Source: a bacterium Ga0077546 (GTDB taxonomy: Bacteria > Cyanobacteriota > Vampirovibrionia > Obscuribacterales > Obscuribacteraceae). From it: a stretch of DNA of 15,277 bases. Under the pieces are notes generated by a model that ran no database searches, was not told the DNA's origin, and saw nothing but the letters and a program-made list of their open reading frames with translations. Position numbers and translations under genes: made by a program. The stretch's first letter is position 1, and every line of letters starts with the position of its first letter. Shown here one piece after another: positions 7,321-14,197 of this stretch. Location: positions 1-15,277 of the forward strand of contig LNEX01000392.1 of NCBI GenBank assembly GCA_001464165.1, given 5' to 3'.

Positions 7321-8949
7321 ATGTATATCACTATTGCAATAATCGGGTTGCTGCTGCTGGCGGGCTTTATTGCCTTCCGCGTGCTCAGTCGACAGGAGAT
7401 GTCGGCTGAACCCACCCACGTCATTCAGTCCGGCAAAGACAAGAGCTGGCATTCGCCGGTCTTCTCTAGCTTTGGACCATTCTTCATCAAGCCCTGGCTG
7501 CAGCCTGGTTTGAACGGCCTGTACTCGCAGGGCAACAACCTTGAATCTGTGCAAGTGATGTTTCACGTGCTCAGTGACAAGGGTCAGCGCAAAGAGTTCG
7601 TTGTCGAAGTCGAGCTTGTCGAAAGCGGCTCCAAGTGGCGCGTCACGCCTGATGCTCGCTTGATCACTGTCCACGGTGTACCCGAGCAAGTGCAGTTCAG
7701 CGCCAAAATCGACAATCTTCCTCCTGGTGCTCTGTTCAACTACCGAGTGCTGATGGGCGGCCACGAAATCTTCAGTGCTTCGGCTCGTGCTCGCAAGGCC
7801 GAGGGCGATTCCTTCCGTGCCATCATATTCGGTGACATGGGCAACGGCTCGCCCGGTCAGCGCAAGCTGGCTTATCGCTTGGCTCAGCCTGGTCCGGCTT
7901 TGAAGCTTGTTTCGTCTGGTGCTGCGTCTGAAGCGGCCGCGACGATTCCTTTCGTCAAGCCGCAAGGTGCCGATTTGCTCGTTATGTCTGGCGACATTGT
8001 CTACCAGCATGGACGCTTTGCTGAGTATCTCAGCAAGTTCTTCTCGGTCTATCAGAGTGATGTTGCGGCACCTGACCGCGGCGCCAACGTGCTCGCCAAC
8101 ACTGTGGCCGTCAGCTGTGTCGGTAACCACGACATGGCCAAGCTCGACCCAGAGACCCTGGTCAGCTTCGACGACTACCCTGACCTGATGGCCTTCTTCG
8201 CGCTGTGGTCGCTGCCTTTGAATGGGCCGAACAACAGCAAGCTGGTCAACGGCTCTGGCAACAATCTGCCACCTATGATCGGTGACACTTCGGCCATGCA
8301 AGATTTTCTCAACTCGGCTGGTGAGCGTTACCCCCGTATGGCAAACTTCGCCTACGATTACGGCAACGTTCACTTCCTCTTCCTCGACGCCAATACCTAC
8401 ATGGACTGGACCGACGAGAGCATGAGGCGCTGGGTTGACGAAGATTTGAAGGCTGTTCCTGCTGGCAAGTGGAAGGTCGTTGTGCTGCATCAGCCTCCCT
8501 TCACCAGCAACGTTGGTCACCAGCGCGAGCAGGGGATGCGCTTTCTCAGCGACATCTTCGAAAGCAACGGTGTCAGTATTGTCTTCTGCGGTCACGCCCA
8601 CGTCTACGAGCGCAGCTTCCCCCTCAAGTTCACGCCTGACGGCGGCATCGCTCCCAGCGCGCAGCTTGAAGGTGGTTACGTTCCCGGCCAGATCGTGCTC
8701 GACAAGAAGTACGACAGCACGGCCAATACCAAGCCAGACGGTGTGATTTACATTGTCACTGGCGGCGGCGGTGCCAAACTCGATTCGAAGGCTCTTCACG
8801 ACAATCCGTCGGCCTGGCAACCGTTCACCTACAAGCTCACGGGCGACCGTCACTCTTTCACACTGGCCGACTTCGGCTCTGACCGCATGGAAGTGGCTCA
8901 GTTTGATTCGGACGGCAACGAGCTGGACCGTTTCGTCATCGCCAAGTAG
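7321..8949 (+). CDS. Membrane-anchored purple-acid-phosphatase-like metallophosphoesterase
   Basis: A phosphomonoesterase/phosphodiesterase-type enzyme of the calcineurin fold with two metals, 542 residues. All five purple acid phosphatase blocks are present: 'GDMG' (D172), 'GDIVY' (D225, with Y228 as the likely charge-transfer ligand to iron), 'GNHD' (N269, H270), 'VVLH' (H390) and 'GHAHVYER' (H425, H427). Before the catalytic domain, residues about 60-160 form an Ig/Fn3-like beta domain ending 'LPPGALFNYRV', as in plant-type enzymes. Residues 2-22 are one hydrophobic helix with little charge before it and no good cleavage site, so a signal anchor holding the enzyme outside the inner membrane. 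The start is firm: GGAGG at 7311-7315, five bases before ATG. It is second in an operon with the CNNM gene and is followed by an intrinsic terminator. Phosphate scavenging is a guess; the substrate is unknown. Confidence 0.9.
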   Translation: MYITIAIIGLLLLAGFIAFRVLSRQEMSAEPTHVIQSGKDKSWHSPVFSSFGPFFIKPWLQPGLNGLYSQGNNLESVQVMFHVLSDKGQRKEFVVEVELVESGSKWRVTPDARLITVHGVPEQVQFSAKIDNLPPGALFNYRVLMGGHEIFSASARARKAEGDSFRAIIFGDMGNGSPGQRKLAYRLAQPGPALKLVSSGAASEAAATIPFVKPQGADLLVMSGDIVYQHGRFAEYLSKFFSVYQSDVAAPDRGANVLANTVAVSCVGNHDMAKLDPETLVSFDDYPDLMAFFALWSLPLNGPNNSKLVNGSGNNLPPMIGDTSAMQDFLNSAGERYPRMANFAYDYGNVHFLFLDANTYMDWTDESMRRWVDEDLKAVPAGKWKVVVLHQPPFTSNVGHQREQGMRFLSDIFESNGVSIVFCGHAHVYERSFPLKFTPDGGIAPSAQLEGGYVPGQIVLDKKYDSTANTKPDGVIYIVTGGGGAKLDSKALHDNPSAWQPFTYKLTGDRHSFTLADFGSDRMEVAQFDSDGNELDRFVIAK

Positions 8950-9001
8950 TTGGCTAGGTAGTCAGCTATTTAGTCAACTAGCTAGCACTGACGACCTTAA
9001 G

Positions 9002-9053
9002 AACGGCCGGAGATATTGGGTGTAAACCTAGTATTTCCGGTCGTTTCTTTTTT
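9002..9053 (+). terminator. Intrinsic terminator of the CNNM-phosphatase operon
   Basis: AACGGCCGGAGATA at 9002-9015 pairs with TATTTCCGGTCGTT at 9032-9045 along 14 positions, two of them G-U. The intervening bases can add a GGGT/ACCT helix. The stem runs into TTTCTTTTTT at 9044-9053. It starts about 50 bases after the phosphatase stop. Confidence 0.85.
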
Positions 9054-9221
9054 ACCCATACTACTACTCGTTATCGTATCAATTTAATTTTTTCATGGCA
9101 CTTCTTCTCAACCTACAGGGCTGAATTCCGCTTTAGAAGTCTGATAAACGAATTAAATCAAAGTTTTAATAGGAAAATCGCAAATAGACGATCTTCCCTC
9201 TTCGTAGGGTGTTGGCTTTTA

Positions 9222-9271
9222 AACAATAAGTTGGCATAAGAGAATAAGCTCTTATTGTTCTAAGATAAGAG
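9222..9271 (+). promoter_or_regulatory. Competing inverted repeats in the leader of the kinase operon
   Basis: AACAATAAG (9222-9230) is a perfect inverted partner of CTTATTGTT (9251-9259). Inside it, ATAAGAG occurs at 9236-9242 and again at 9265-9271, and both copies are perfect partners of the single CTCTTAT at 9249-9255. The three pairings exclude one another. The second ATAAGAG abuts ATG 9272. This could be an RNA switch or a protein-binding site; no regulator is identified. Being A/T-rich, the stems are weak. Confidence 0.4.
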
Positions 9272-9294
9272 ATGCACAAGCCCAAAGGGCAGTC

Positions 9295-9300
9295 AGGGGA
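9295..9300 (+). promoter_or_regulatory. Ribosome-binding site AGGGGA selecting ATG 9305 for the kinase
   Basis: AGGGGA ends 4 bases before ATG 9305. The upstream in-frame ATG at 9272 has only GAG directly against it, with no spacer. I therefore prefer 9305, without excluding 9272. Confidence 0.4.
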
Positions 9301-9304
9301 AGAG

Positions 9305-11275
9305 ATGCCTCTCCAAGACTCTTTTAGTCGCAAGTCAGACAATCAAGACCCAACGGTACCCAGAACGCCACGTCCTGCAAAATGGCCGCGCGTTCCCACA
9401 CTGGAAGACCTTGAATTCAGCTACCAACGGGCCAAAGACAGCCCGGAGATTCCGGCTGCGATGATGTGGAAGCGGACAGAGTCGTCCAATTTTGTTATAT
9501 CAGTCACTTTTGAAAAAGGCACAAATGCCGGTGAAGCCACCTGGGTTATGCAGGCTGACGAGATGGGCGATAATGTTGTGCTCTGGAGTTTTCGTAGCCG
9601 CGAAGCTCAAGTAATTCATCAATTGATGGAAGAGGCGATAACCTCCCTCGAACCAGGTAATCAGCCAGACTACAGCATCTCGACAAGCGGTAGTGGCCTC
9701 AAGCCGGGCACAATCATTGACCACTACGAAGTGCGCGAAGAAATCGGCTCAGGTGGTATGGGCGTGGTCTACAAGGGCCGTGACCAAATGTTCGATCGCA
9801 CGGTTGCTCTTAAAGTTTTGCATGGTAAGTTGCTGAGCGATCCCCTTAGCAAAAAACGTTTTGAACAAGAGGGTCGAGCGACAATTACTCTTGTCCACCC
9901 GAATTTAATCTCTGTTTATCACTATGGTTTTTCTAGTAGCGGTCACCCATTTATTGTCATGGAGTATGTCGACGGCCGCGGCCTCGACAAGTTGCTCGAA
10001 ATTATCAAGCACTTGGACGTTGAAGAATTTGTCGATATTTTCTTGCAGGCATGCGACGCCCTGGCCCATGCCCACGATCGTGGCATTATCCACCGTGACC
10101 TTAAGCCTAGTAACCTCATGATTGTCGAGACCGGCCGCAAAAAAGAGAGGATGGTCAAAATCGTTGACTTCGGCATTTCAAAAATCCTTCCTCATGGTCG
10201 CTTTCCTGGGCAAGATTTGACTTCGGCTGGAGATGTTGTTGGCAGCCCGCTGTACATGAGCCCAGAACAGTGCAAGGGTCTCAGTCTTGACGGCCGCGCT
10301 CTGCCATTTCTTGGTGAGAATGCCTTGCAAACATTGAGCAAGCATATTTGCGATCCGCCACCGCCTTTTGATGAAGTGGTGCCAGCTTTGGCTATTCCTA
10401 AGGCATTGCAAGATATTATTTTCAAAGCTCTCGAGAAAGAGCCTGAGAATCGCTACAGTACCGTGGGTGAATTGCGCGCTGATCTTGATGCCTTTAATCC
10501 GAAGAGTAAATCACTTAGCCTAACTACTACTACTCTTACCAAAGTGACATCATCGGCCACTGCTGGTTCGGTGCAAATATTGATGGAAGCTGGTGAGCTG
10601 CCCCGGGCCACTCTTGAAGCTTCGGTCAATGTGCAAAAGTTGATTAAAGAAGGCAAAGTAACGTTGAGCCAGGCTGCTGATCTGTTGCAGCAGGCCCATA
10701 AAAACGATGGCAAAATTGATTTTGATAGAATTTCTCCCCAAGGCAACACTCACAGTTTTGTTGTAGACACTCCACTGGAAGCAGTTTTAGTTGAAGCGGG
10801 GCTGATAAGCAACGGCGTCTGGCGCACACTTTTGCAGTTGCAGGCAGCTATTCGCAACCAAGAGATGACCAAAGAAGATGCTGTTGAAGAGTTTAAGAAG
10901 AGACATCCTAAAGCTACTGAAGCAGCTAAGCACAGAGCGGCAAAAGAAGCCAGCGCTGAGCGCAGCAAGAAAGCTGAAATGTCTCCTCCTGTTAATGTTG
11001 TTGATTTGCTTAAGCAAGCTGGTATTGTCACCCAGGAAGACATCGATAATGCTTTGAAATTAGATCAAGACAAAGGGGCGAAAATTGAAAAGCACTTGGT
11101 GGCAATGGGAAAAATTGACACCAAGACTGTGCTTGCCAGCTATCAGTGTATGACTATGCTTACGCAAAAACGATTGGAAGTAGGGCAGGCGATTATCGCT
11201 TTAAACTTCTGCCTTAGAAGCCGCGTTGACTTTGGAGACGCGATGAAAGAATTGGGCTGGGAACTGTCTTCTTGA
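9305..11275 (+). CDS. Hanks-type Ser/Thr protein kinase with C-terminal MshEN-like repeats; alphaF helix missing
   Basis: 656 residues from ATG 9305 (667 from ATG 9272). Residues about 30-125 are a predicted alpha/beta region I cannot assign. The kinase domain is about 139-397: glycine loop 'GSGGMGVVYKG' (148-158), Lys170 in 'VALKVL', Glu189 in 'FEQEG', 'HRDLKPSN' (263-270), 'DFG' (288-290) and 'SPE' (319-321). After 'SPEQCKGLSLDGR' (ending at residue 331) the text jumps to 'ALPFLGENALQTLSKHI'. The segment that normally reads like 'SDxYSLGxxxYExLTG' (subdomain IX, helix alphaF with its invariant Asp) is absent, a net loss of about 16-18 residues in frame. The later parts ('RYSTVGELRADL') are present. 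Residues 420-656 carry tandem repeats like those at 1-765. No TM segment is visible, so it is cytoplasmic. It may be inactive or a pseudokinase. A phosphotransferase gene follows after 10 bases. Confidence 0.88.
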   Translation: MPLQDSFSRKSDNQDPTVPRTPRPAKWPRVPTLEDLEFSYQRAKDSPEIPAAMMWKRTESSNFVISVTFEKGTNAGEATWVMQADEMGDNVVLWSFRSREAQVIHQLMEEAITSLEPGNQPDYSISTSGSGLKPGTIIDHYEVREEIGSGGMGVVYKGRDQMFDRTVALKVLHGKLLSDPLSKKRFEQEGRATITLVHPNLISVYHYGFSSSGHPFIVMEYVDGRGLDKLLEIIKHLDVEEFVDIFLQACDALAHAHDRGIIHRDLKPSNLMIVETGRKKERMVKIVDFGISKILPHGRFPGQDLTSAGDVVGSPLYMSPEQCKGLSLDGRALPFLGENALQTLSKHICDPPPPFDEVVPALAIPKALQDIIFKALEKEPENRYSTVGELRADLDAFNPKSKSLSLTTTTLTKVTSSATAGSVQILMEAGELPRATLEASVNVQKLIKEGKVTLSQAADLLQQAHKNDGKIDFDRISPQGNTHSFVVDTPLEAVLVEAGLISNGVWRTLLQLQAAIRNQEMTKEDAVEEFKKRHPKATEAAKHRAAKEASAERSKKAEMSPPVNVVDLLKQAGIVTQEDIDNALKLDQDKGAKIEKHLVAMGKIDTKTVLASYQCMTMLTQKRLEVGQAIIALNFCLRSRVDFGDAMKELGWELSS

Positions 11276-11285
11276 ACGGTGGCTG

Positions 11286-12524
11286 ATGGCGGAAGACATA
11301 CACTATAGTCATACCTTAGCTCAGGCTCATGCCATTGTATCTAGTGGCTTTTCTTCAGCGCTGCAAGAGCCTGTTGAAATTCAACCTTGGTCGCTTTCTC
11401 ATCGGCCAGAACGCTCACTAGTAGTTGATGCTAAGGGTAATCGCTTTGTCTTGACTGCTGAGAATATGGAGCGCTCATTTGATGACATTGAGCAAGAATT
11501 TCTTTCTATAGATATTTTGATTGAACGCGGCTTTGACTTGGCCGTGCCGCTTTTGCTAGCTGTTGATGGTAAGCCTTGCTATTTCTTAGAGGGACGTTAT
11601 TGGACCTTGAGGCCATACATTGAGAGTAATAAGCCCTTTAACTGGCGGCGTATGACTTGGAACGAAACGCACTGTGCCGAAGCCGGTCGAGTCTTGGCTA
11701 TGTTGCATTGTGCCGGTGACGGAGCCAATCTCAGTCCTGGATTGATCAAGCGCTTAAAGCCTGGTGTCAATTGGCAGACGGCTTGCCTGGAGCGCATTCG
11801 TCATGCTTTTGCCCGAGCTAGTGAGTTTGGTGTAATGCCTGGTTACAACCTTACTGTGGCCGCTGCGGAAGCGATTGTTGGGCGGCTACAGGGTCGTGTT
11901 GAGCAAGCTGTTGAAGTGCAAGCCATGATTGAGGAGTGGCTTCGCGCCCACGGCTCTAAGTATGCTTGGCGAGCACTTTTGCATGGTGATTTTCATCCAG
12001 GTAATTTGCTTTATCGTGGATCAGCTGTACAAGCTGTGATTGACTGGGATTATTCTCGCCTTGATGATCCACTATTTGACCTTGCTTATGCCAGATTGAT
12101 GTTTTGTGGTCGCTTTAGAGAAGCTGATTTTTCTCGCACTGAGATGTTTGATAAAGAGCTGTGTGACAAATTTGAGGCTAGTTATCGCGATCACTTAGAT
12201 AGCACTCAAAGTGAGCACTATCTTTGGTTAATTGTTCTTTGCAGTTTGGTCATGGGTGAAACTGCTACACGTCAGGAAGAGGCTATGGCAGCCGATATTC
12301 TTGCTGCTTATTCTGAAATTGTTTTGGCGTTGATTTTGGTTTTTGAACTGGAAGAATTGGTCAAACCGAAGTTGTTGTCTGAGCAAGAGTTAGAACAAAA
12401 GCTAGAACACGAACTAGAACAAGAGCTTGAAATAGATCGGCACGCCCAGATACAACAAGAGATGCAGCAAGAGATACAACAAATGGAACGCAATGCTGGC
12501 AATATTCTAGGGTTCTTTGCTTAG
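11286..12524 (+). CDS. APH-fold phosphotransferase with Glu/Gln-rich repetitive tail
   Basis: 412 residues of the aminoglycoside phosphotransferase/choline kinase/fructosamine kinase superfamily (APH). The catalytic loop 'LLHGDFHPGNLLY' (231-243) holds D235 and N240, and 'VIDWDYSRLDDPLFDLAYA' (251-269) holds the metal-binding D253. The N-lobe is weaker ('RSLVVDAKGNRFVLT' is the likely strand region; 'LRPYIES' is hinge-like). The substrate cannot be read from sequence; sugars, small metabolites or proteins are all possible, and nothing indicates antibiotic resistance. After about residue 345 a hydrophobic helix ('IVLALILVFELEELV') leads into a 40-residue Glu/Gln-rich helix, probably a coiled coil, encoded by 12-bp DNA repeats. 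The start is ATG 11286 with GGTGG just upstream; the kinase TGA ends at 11275, so the two are surely cotranscribed. Confidence 0.85.
   Translation: MAEDIHYSHTLAQAHAIVSSGFSSALQEPVEIQPWSLSHRPERSLVVDAKGNRFVLTAENMERSFDDIEQEFLSIDILIERGFDLAVPLLLAVDGKPCYFLEGRYWTLRPYIESNKPFNWRRMTWNETHCAEAGRVLAMLHCAGDGANLSPGLIKRLKPGVNWQTACLERIRHAFARASEFGVMPGYNLTVAAAEAIVGRLQGRVEQAVEVQAMIEEWLRAHGSKYAWRALLHGDFHPGNLLYRGSAVQAVIDWDYSRLDDPLFDLAYARLMFCGRFREADFSRTEMFDKELCDKFEASYRDHLDSTQSEHYLWLIVLCSLVMGETATRQEEAMAADILAAYSEIVLALILVFELEELVKPKLLSEQELEQKLEHELEQELEIDRHAQIQQEMQQEIQQMERNAGNILGFFA
12381..12428 (+). repeat. Four 12-bp tandem repeats inside the APH gene tail
   Basis: The units are GAGCAAGAGTTA, GAACAAAAGCTA, GAACACGAACTA and GAACAAGAGCTT, encoding EQEL, EQKL, EHEL and EQEL. 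Being in multiples of three, changes in copy number would keep frame and lengthen or shorten the helix. Confidence 0.85.
12450..12485 (+). repeat. Three 12-bp tandem repeats, second family, in the APH gene tail
   Basis: The units are ATACAACAAGAG, ATGCAGCAAGAG and ATACAACAAATG, encoding IQQE, MQQE and IQQM. The array lies 21 bases after the first one and probably extends the same helix. Confidence 0.8.
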
Positions 12525-12614
12525 CCGGCATTACCTAATTGCTATTGTAAATTGCGTGTATATACACCTAGTTTACAAATGTGGCTTAGTGTTCGTGCGC
12601 GTTCAGCTGTTTCC

Positions 12615-12646
12615 ATTTTCGAAAATACTTGAGTACTCAAGTATTT
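12615..12646. promoter_or_regulatory. Two overlapping perfect palindromes (12 bp and 24 bp), operator-like
   Basis: 12623-12646 is a 24-bp perfect palindrome with no spacer; its half is AAATACTTGAGT. It overlaps ATTTTCGAAAAT at 12615-12626, also perfect. CTGTTT (12607-12612) and AAACAG (12651-12656) form a further outer pair. It lies 99 bases after the APH stop and 95 before ATG 12741. No T-run follows, so it is not an ordinary terminator. A dimeric regulator's operator for the next gene is the simplest reading. Confidence 0.5.
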
Positions 12647-12723
12647 CGCAAAACAGAGCTGTGTCGGTCAGTTTATTGTCTAATTCTCTAATTTGCTGGT
12701 TGCTAGCTTACAGACAGATTTAG

Positions 12724-12733
12724 CCTGCCCGAG
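12724..12733. repeat. Direct repeat CCTGCCCGAG, upstream copy
   Basis: Lies 7 bases before ATG 12741. The identical decamer follows the gene at 13516-13525, and nine of its bases recur at 2246-2254. Confidence 0.4.
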
Positions 12734-12740
12734 CATAATA

Positions 12741-13451
12741 ATGGTAACTGTGAACGAGGATTGCATATTGAACAGTCCAACTCCTATAGCGGCTTTGACC
12801 AACGGAATCGCTGCGATTTTTGTACCACGACGTTCTGTTCGCCTGTTCGTCCTCGCTAGTCTGGCTATTTGTGCCGCTGGTGTGATGTGGATTGCTTGCA
12901 ATCAATCAAAACCAAGCGTTTTCGCTGAGTGTTCCCAGGATATTCAATACCATTGGTGGGTTGAAAGTTATTACAAGGTTGGTGAGTTTGACTATGCAGA
13001 ATCAATGCTCAGGAAGTGCATTGCTGTTCATTCGAGTTTCGGTTGTTCCAACTGTCTGAGCCAAGTGCAAGACAAACGCTATCTTGCCTTGGTCCTAAGC
13101 AAGCAGGGCCGAAGGGCTGAATCAAACTCTACATGTTCAACGCATAAGTTTGGCTATCCTGTTGAAGAAGTTTTGATTTCGCAAGCCAATGCAACTCCCT
13201 GTCGACTGCACACGAATTGCGAGCATGATGTCGAGGTAGACGCGAGCGGGCTCTTCGGCTGCAGACAGTTTCCAGGTTGCCTAATCAGTACATTTGAACC
13301 TCTGCCAGAAAGCGGATGGGTCACCGTTAGTCGCGTTGGTACTTTTGATTCTCGTGCTCTGGCGGGTCACAACGATGAATGGGTTGACGTAGTTGAATTC
13401 CATGATTCAAGAGATCCAATGCTTCGGGAATCAGTTAAAAACACTCATTAG
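12741..13451 (+). CDS. Single-pass membrane protein of unknown function with Cys-rich, TPR-like exterior
   Basis: 236 residues from ATG 12741; GTG 12750 or TTG 12693 are possible starts, and none has a good Shine-Dalgarno sequence, so the start is weak. An N-terminal segment of about 33 residues ending in 'PRRSVR' precedes a TM helix at about 34-52 ('LFVLASLAICAAGVMWIAC'), predicting N-in, C-out. The outer part has one TPR-like pair ('VESYYKVGEFDYAESMLRKC' and 'RYLALVLSKQGRRAES') and about ten cysteines, including 'CSNC', suggesting disulfides or metal binding. The last 80 residues look beta-rich. I recognise no family. The gene is alone on its strand and flanked by a 10-bp direct repeat and an upstream palindrome, which could mean its own regulation or an acquired cassette; no transposase or terminal inverted repeats are seen. 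Confidence 0.6.
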   Translation: MVTVNEDCILNSPTPIAALTNGIAAIFVPRRSVRLFVLASLAICAAGVMWIACNQSKPSVFAECSQDIQYHWWVESYYKVGEFDYAESMLRKCIAVHSSFGCSNCLSQVQDKRYLALVLSKQGRRAESNSTCSTHKFGYPVEEVLISQANATPCRLHTNCEHDVEVDASGLFGCRQFPGCLISTFEPLPESGWVTVSRVGTFDSRALAGHNDEWVDVVEFHDSRDPMLRESVKNTH

Positions 13452-13515
13452 TTCTAATTTGCTCTTCAATTCCGCAATGGCCACACTTGGTCAAAGAGGT
13501 TGGCATGTAACTCTA

Positions 13516-13525
13516 CCTGCCCGAG
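13516..13525. repeat. Direct repeat CCTGCCCGAG, downstream copy
   Basis: Identical to 12724-12733, in direct orientation, 64 bases after the stop of the intervening gene. Confidence 0.4.
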
Positions 13526-13668
13526 ATTATTGATTGGAGGCCCTGTTTACTACTACCGGTAGTATGGCTGGCAAAAAAAAGGCCAAATCAGTTTTAATGC
13601 CAGAATAGCAATCAGGCAGAGTTTTGACCTTAATGTTCAACAGCACTTTGCGTTATTCAAAGCTCGAG

Positions 13669-13710
13669 AAAAAGACTGGTTCCCCACCAGTAGTGCATGG
13701 GGAACCAGTC
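13669..13710 (-). terminator. Strong intrinsic terminator, leftward (second of two)
   Basis: A perfect 12-bp stem, GACTGGTTCCCC at 13674-13685 with GGGGAACCAGTC at 13699-13710 and a 13-base loop. On the minus strand the stem is followed by TTTTT (A-run 13669-13673 on the plus strand). Confidence 0.8.
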
Positions 13711-13726
13711 AATCAGAGGGTTACGT

Positions 13727-13755
13727 AAAAGCTGCTAGCAATTGCCAGCAGCTTT
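13727..13755 (-). terminator. Intrinsic terminator just after the gene at 14197-13763
   Basis: AAAGCTGCT at 13728-13736 pairs with AGCAGCTTT at 13747-13755; the centre GCAATTGC can pair further past one mismatch. On the minus strand it ends in TTTT. It lies 7 bases after the stop codon. Confidence 0.7.
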
Positions 13756-13762
13756 GCATGGG

Positions 13763-14197
13763 TTACTTGAAGCGCTGTGTGAGCGGGTTCAAGGAGCTTT
13801 CCACCTGTTGACGCTTCTGAATCTTGGCGAGGGCGGCGGTAATTGCAGCGCGAGCTTGCGGGTCAGTCTCGTTAGCGACTGCGTACTTCAGGCGTTCTTC
13901 GATGACGATTGGTGAGTCGCCAGCGGTAGAGGTGGCTTTGCTGTTGAGCTGTTGCACGGCAATCTCGCTGAGGCGCTGGGCGCTCTGAGCTCTCTCTTGC
14001 GGGTTGCTGCTTTGAGTGAGCTGCAGGTTGAGGCCGACCATCTCGCTAGCGTTGATTGGCGTTTGGCCCTGGGAGTTGATATGCAAGTCGTTGCCGCGCA
14101 AGACGAGCAAGCTGACGACCAGCATGATCAGTAAGACGGCTGAGACAGCGAGCAGGCTTTGGGGTACGGCGACCTTCGGGTTTTGCTGTTCTGGCAT
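13763..14197 (-). CDS. Small single-pass membrane protein, unknown function
   Basis: 144 residues from ATG 14197, preceded by AGAGAG with about 5 bases spacing. An in-frame ATG at 14248 would add 17 polar residues and lacks a ribosome site. A short polar N-terminus is followed by a TM helix at about 14-33 ('SLLAVSAVLLIMLVVSLLVL') and 'LRGNDLHINSQGQ'. The rest is helical: 'PQERAQSAQRLSEIAVQQL' and 'DPQARAAITAALAKIQKR' look like two HEAT-like helices, the pattern of a small scaffold, but that is weak. Few codons are A/T-ending compared with neighbours, suggesting good expression. Two terminators follow directly. I recognise no family. Confidence 0.65.
   Translation of the reverse strand: MPEQQNPKVAVPQSLLAVSAVLLIMLVVSLLVLRGNDLHINSQGQTPINASEMVGLNLQLTQSSNPQERAQSAQRLSEIAVQQLNSKATSTAGDSPIVIEERLKYAVANETDPQARAAITAALAKIQKRQQVESSLNPLTQRFK

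Larger units (their letters stand above)
13452..13762. other. Convergent intergenic region with palindrome and two leftward terminators
   Basis: 311 bases between the ends of the genes at 12741-13451 (+) and 14197-13763 (-). It holds the second CCTGCCCGAG copy, the 14-bp perfect palindrome TACTACCGGTAGTA at 13551-13564, an A8 run at 13573-13580, and the two terminators listed separately. No gene is supported. I see no intrinsic terminator for the forward gene. Confidence 0.6.

Noticed and set aside
7228..8853. A 541-codon reverse frame opposite the phosphatase gene
   Set aside because: It mirrors a gene with all five catalytic motifs, has no recognisable domain or ribosome site, and arises because the C/G-ending codons of the real gene leave few reverse stops.
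11286..12524. Antibiotic-resistance aminoglycoside phosphotransferase
   Set aside because: Only the general APH catalytic motifs are shared; the long tail and the operon with a kinase do not suggest drug modification.
12734..13515. Insertion sequence between the CCTGCCCGAG repeats
   Set aside because: No transposase and no terminal inverted repeats; a third copy of the core motif elsewhere suggests a dispersed motif.
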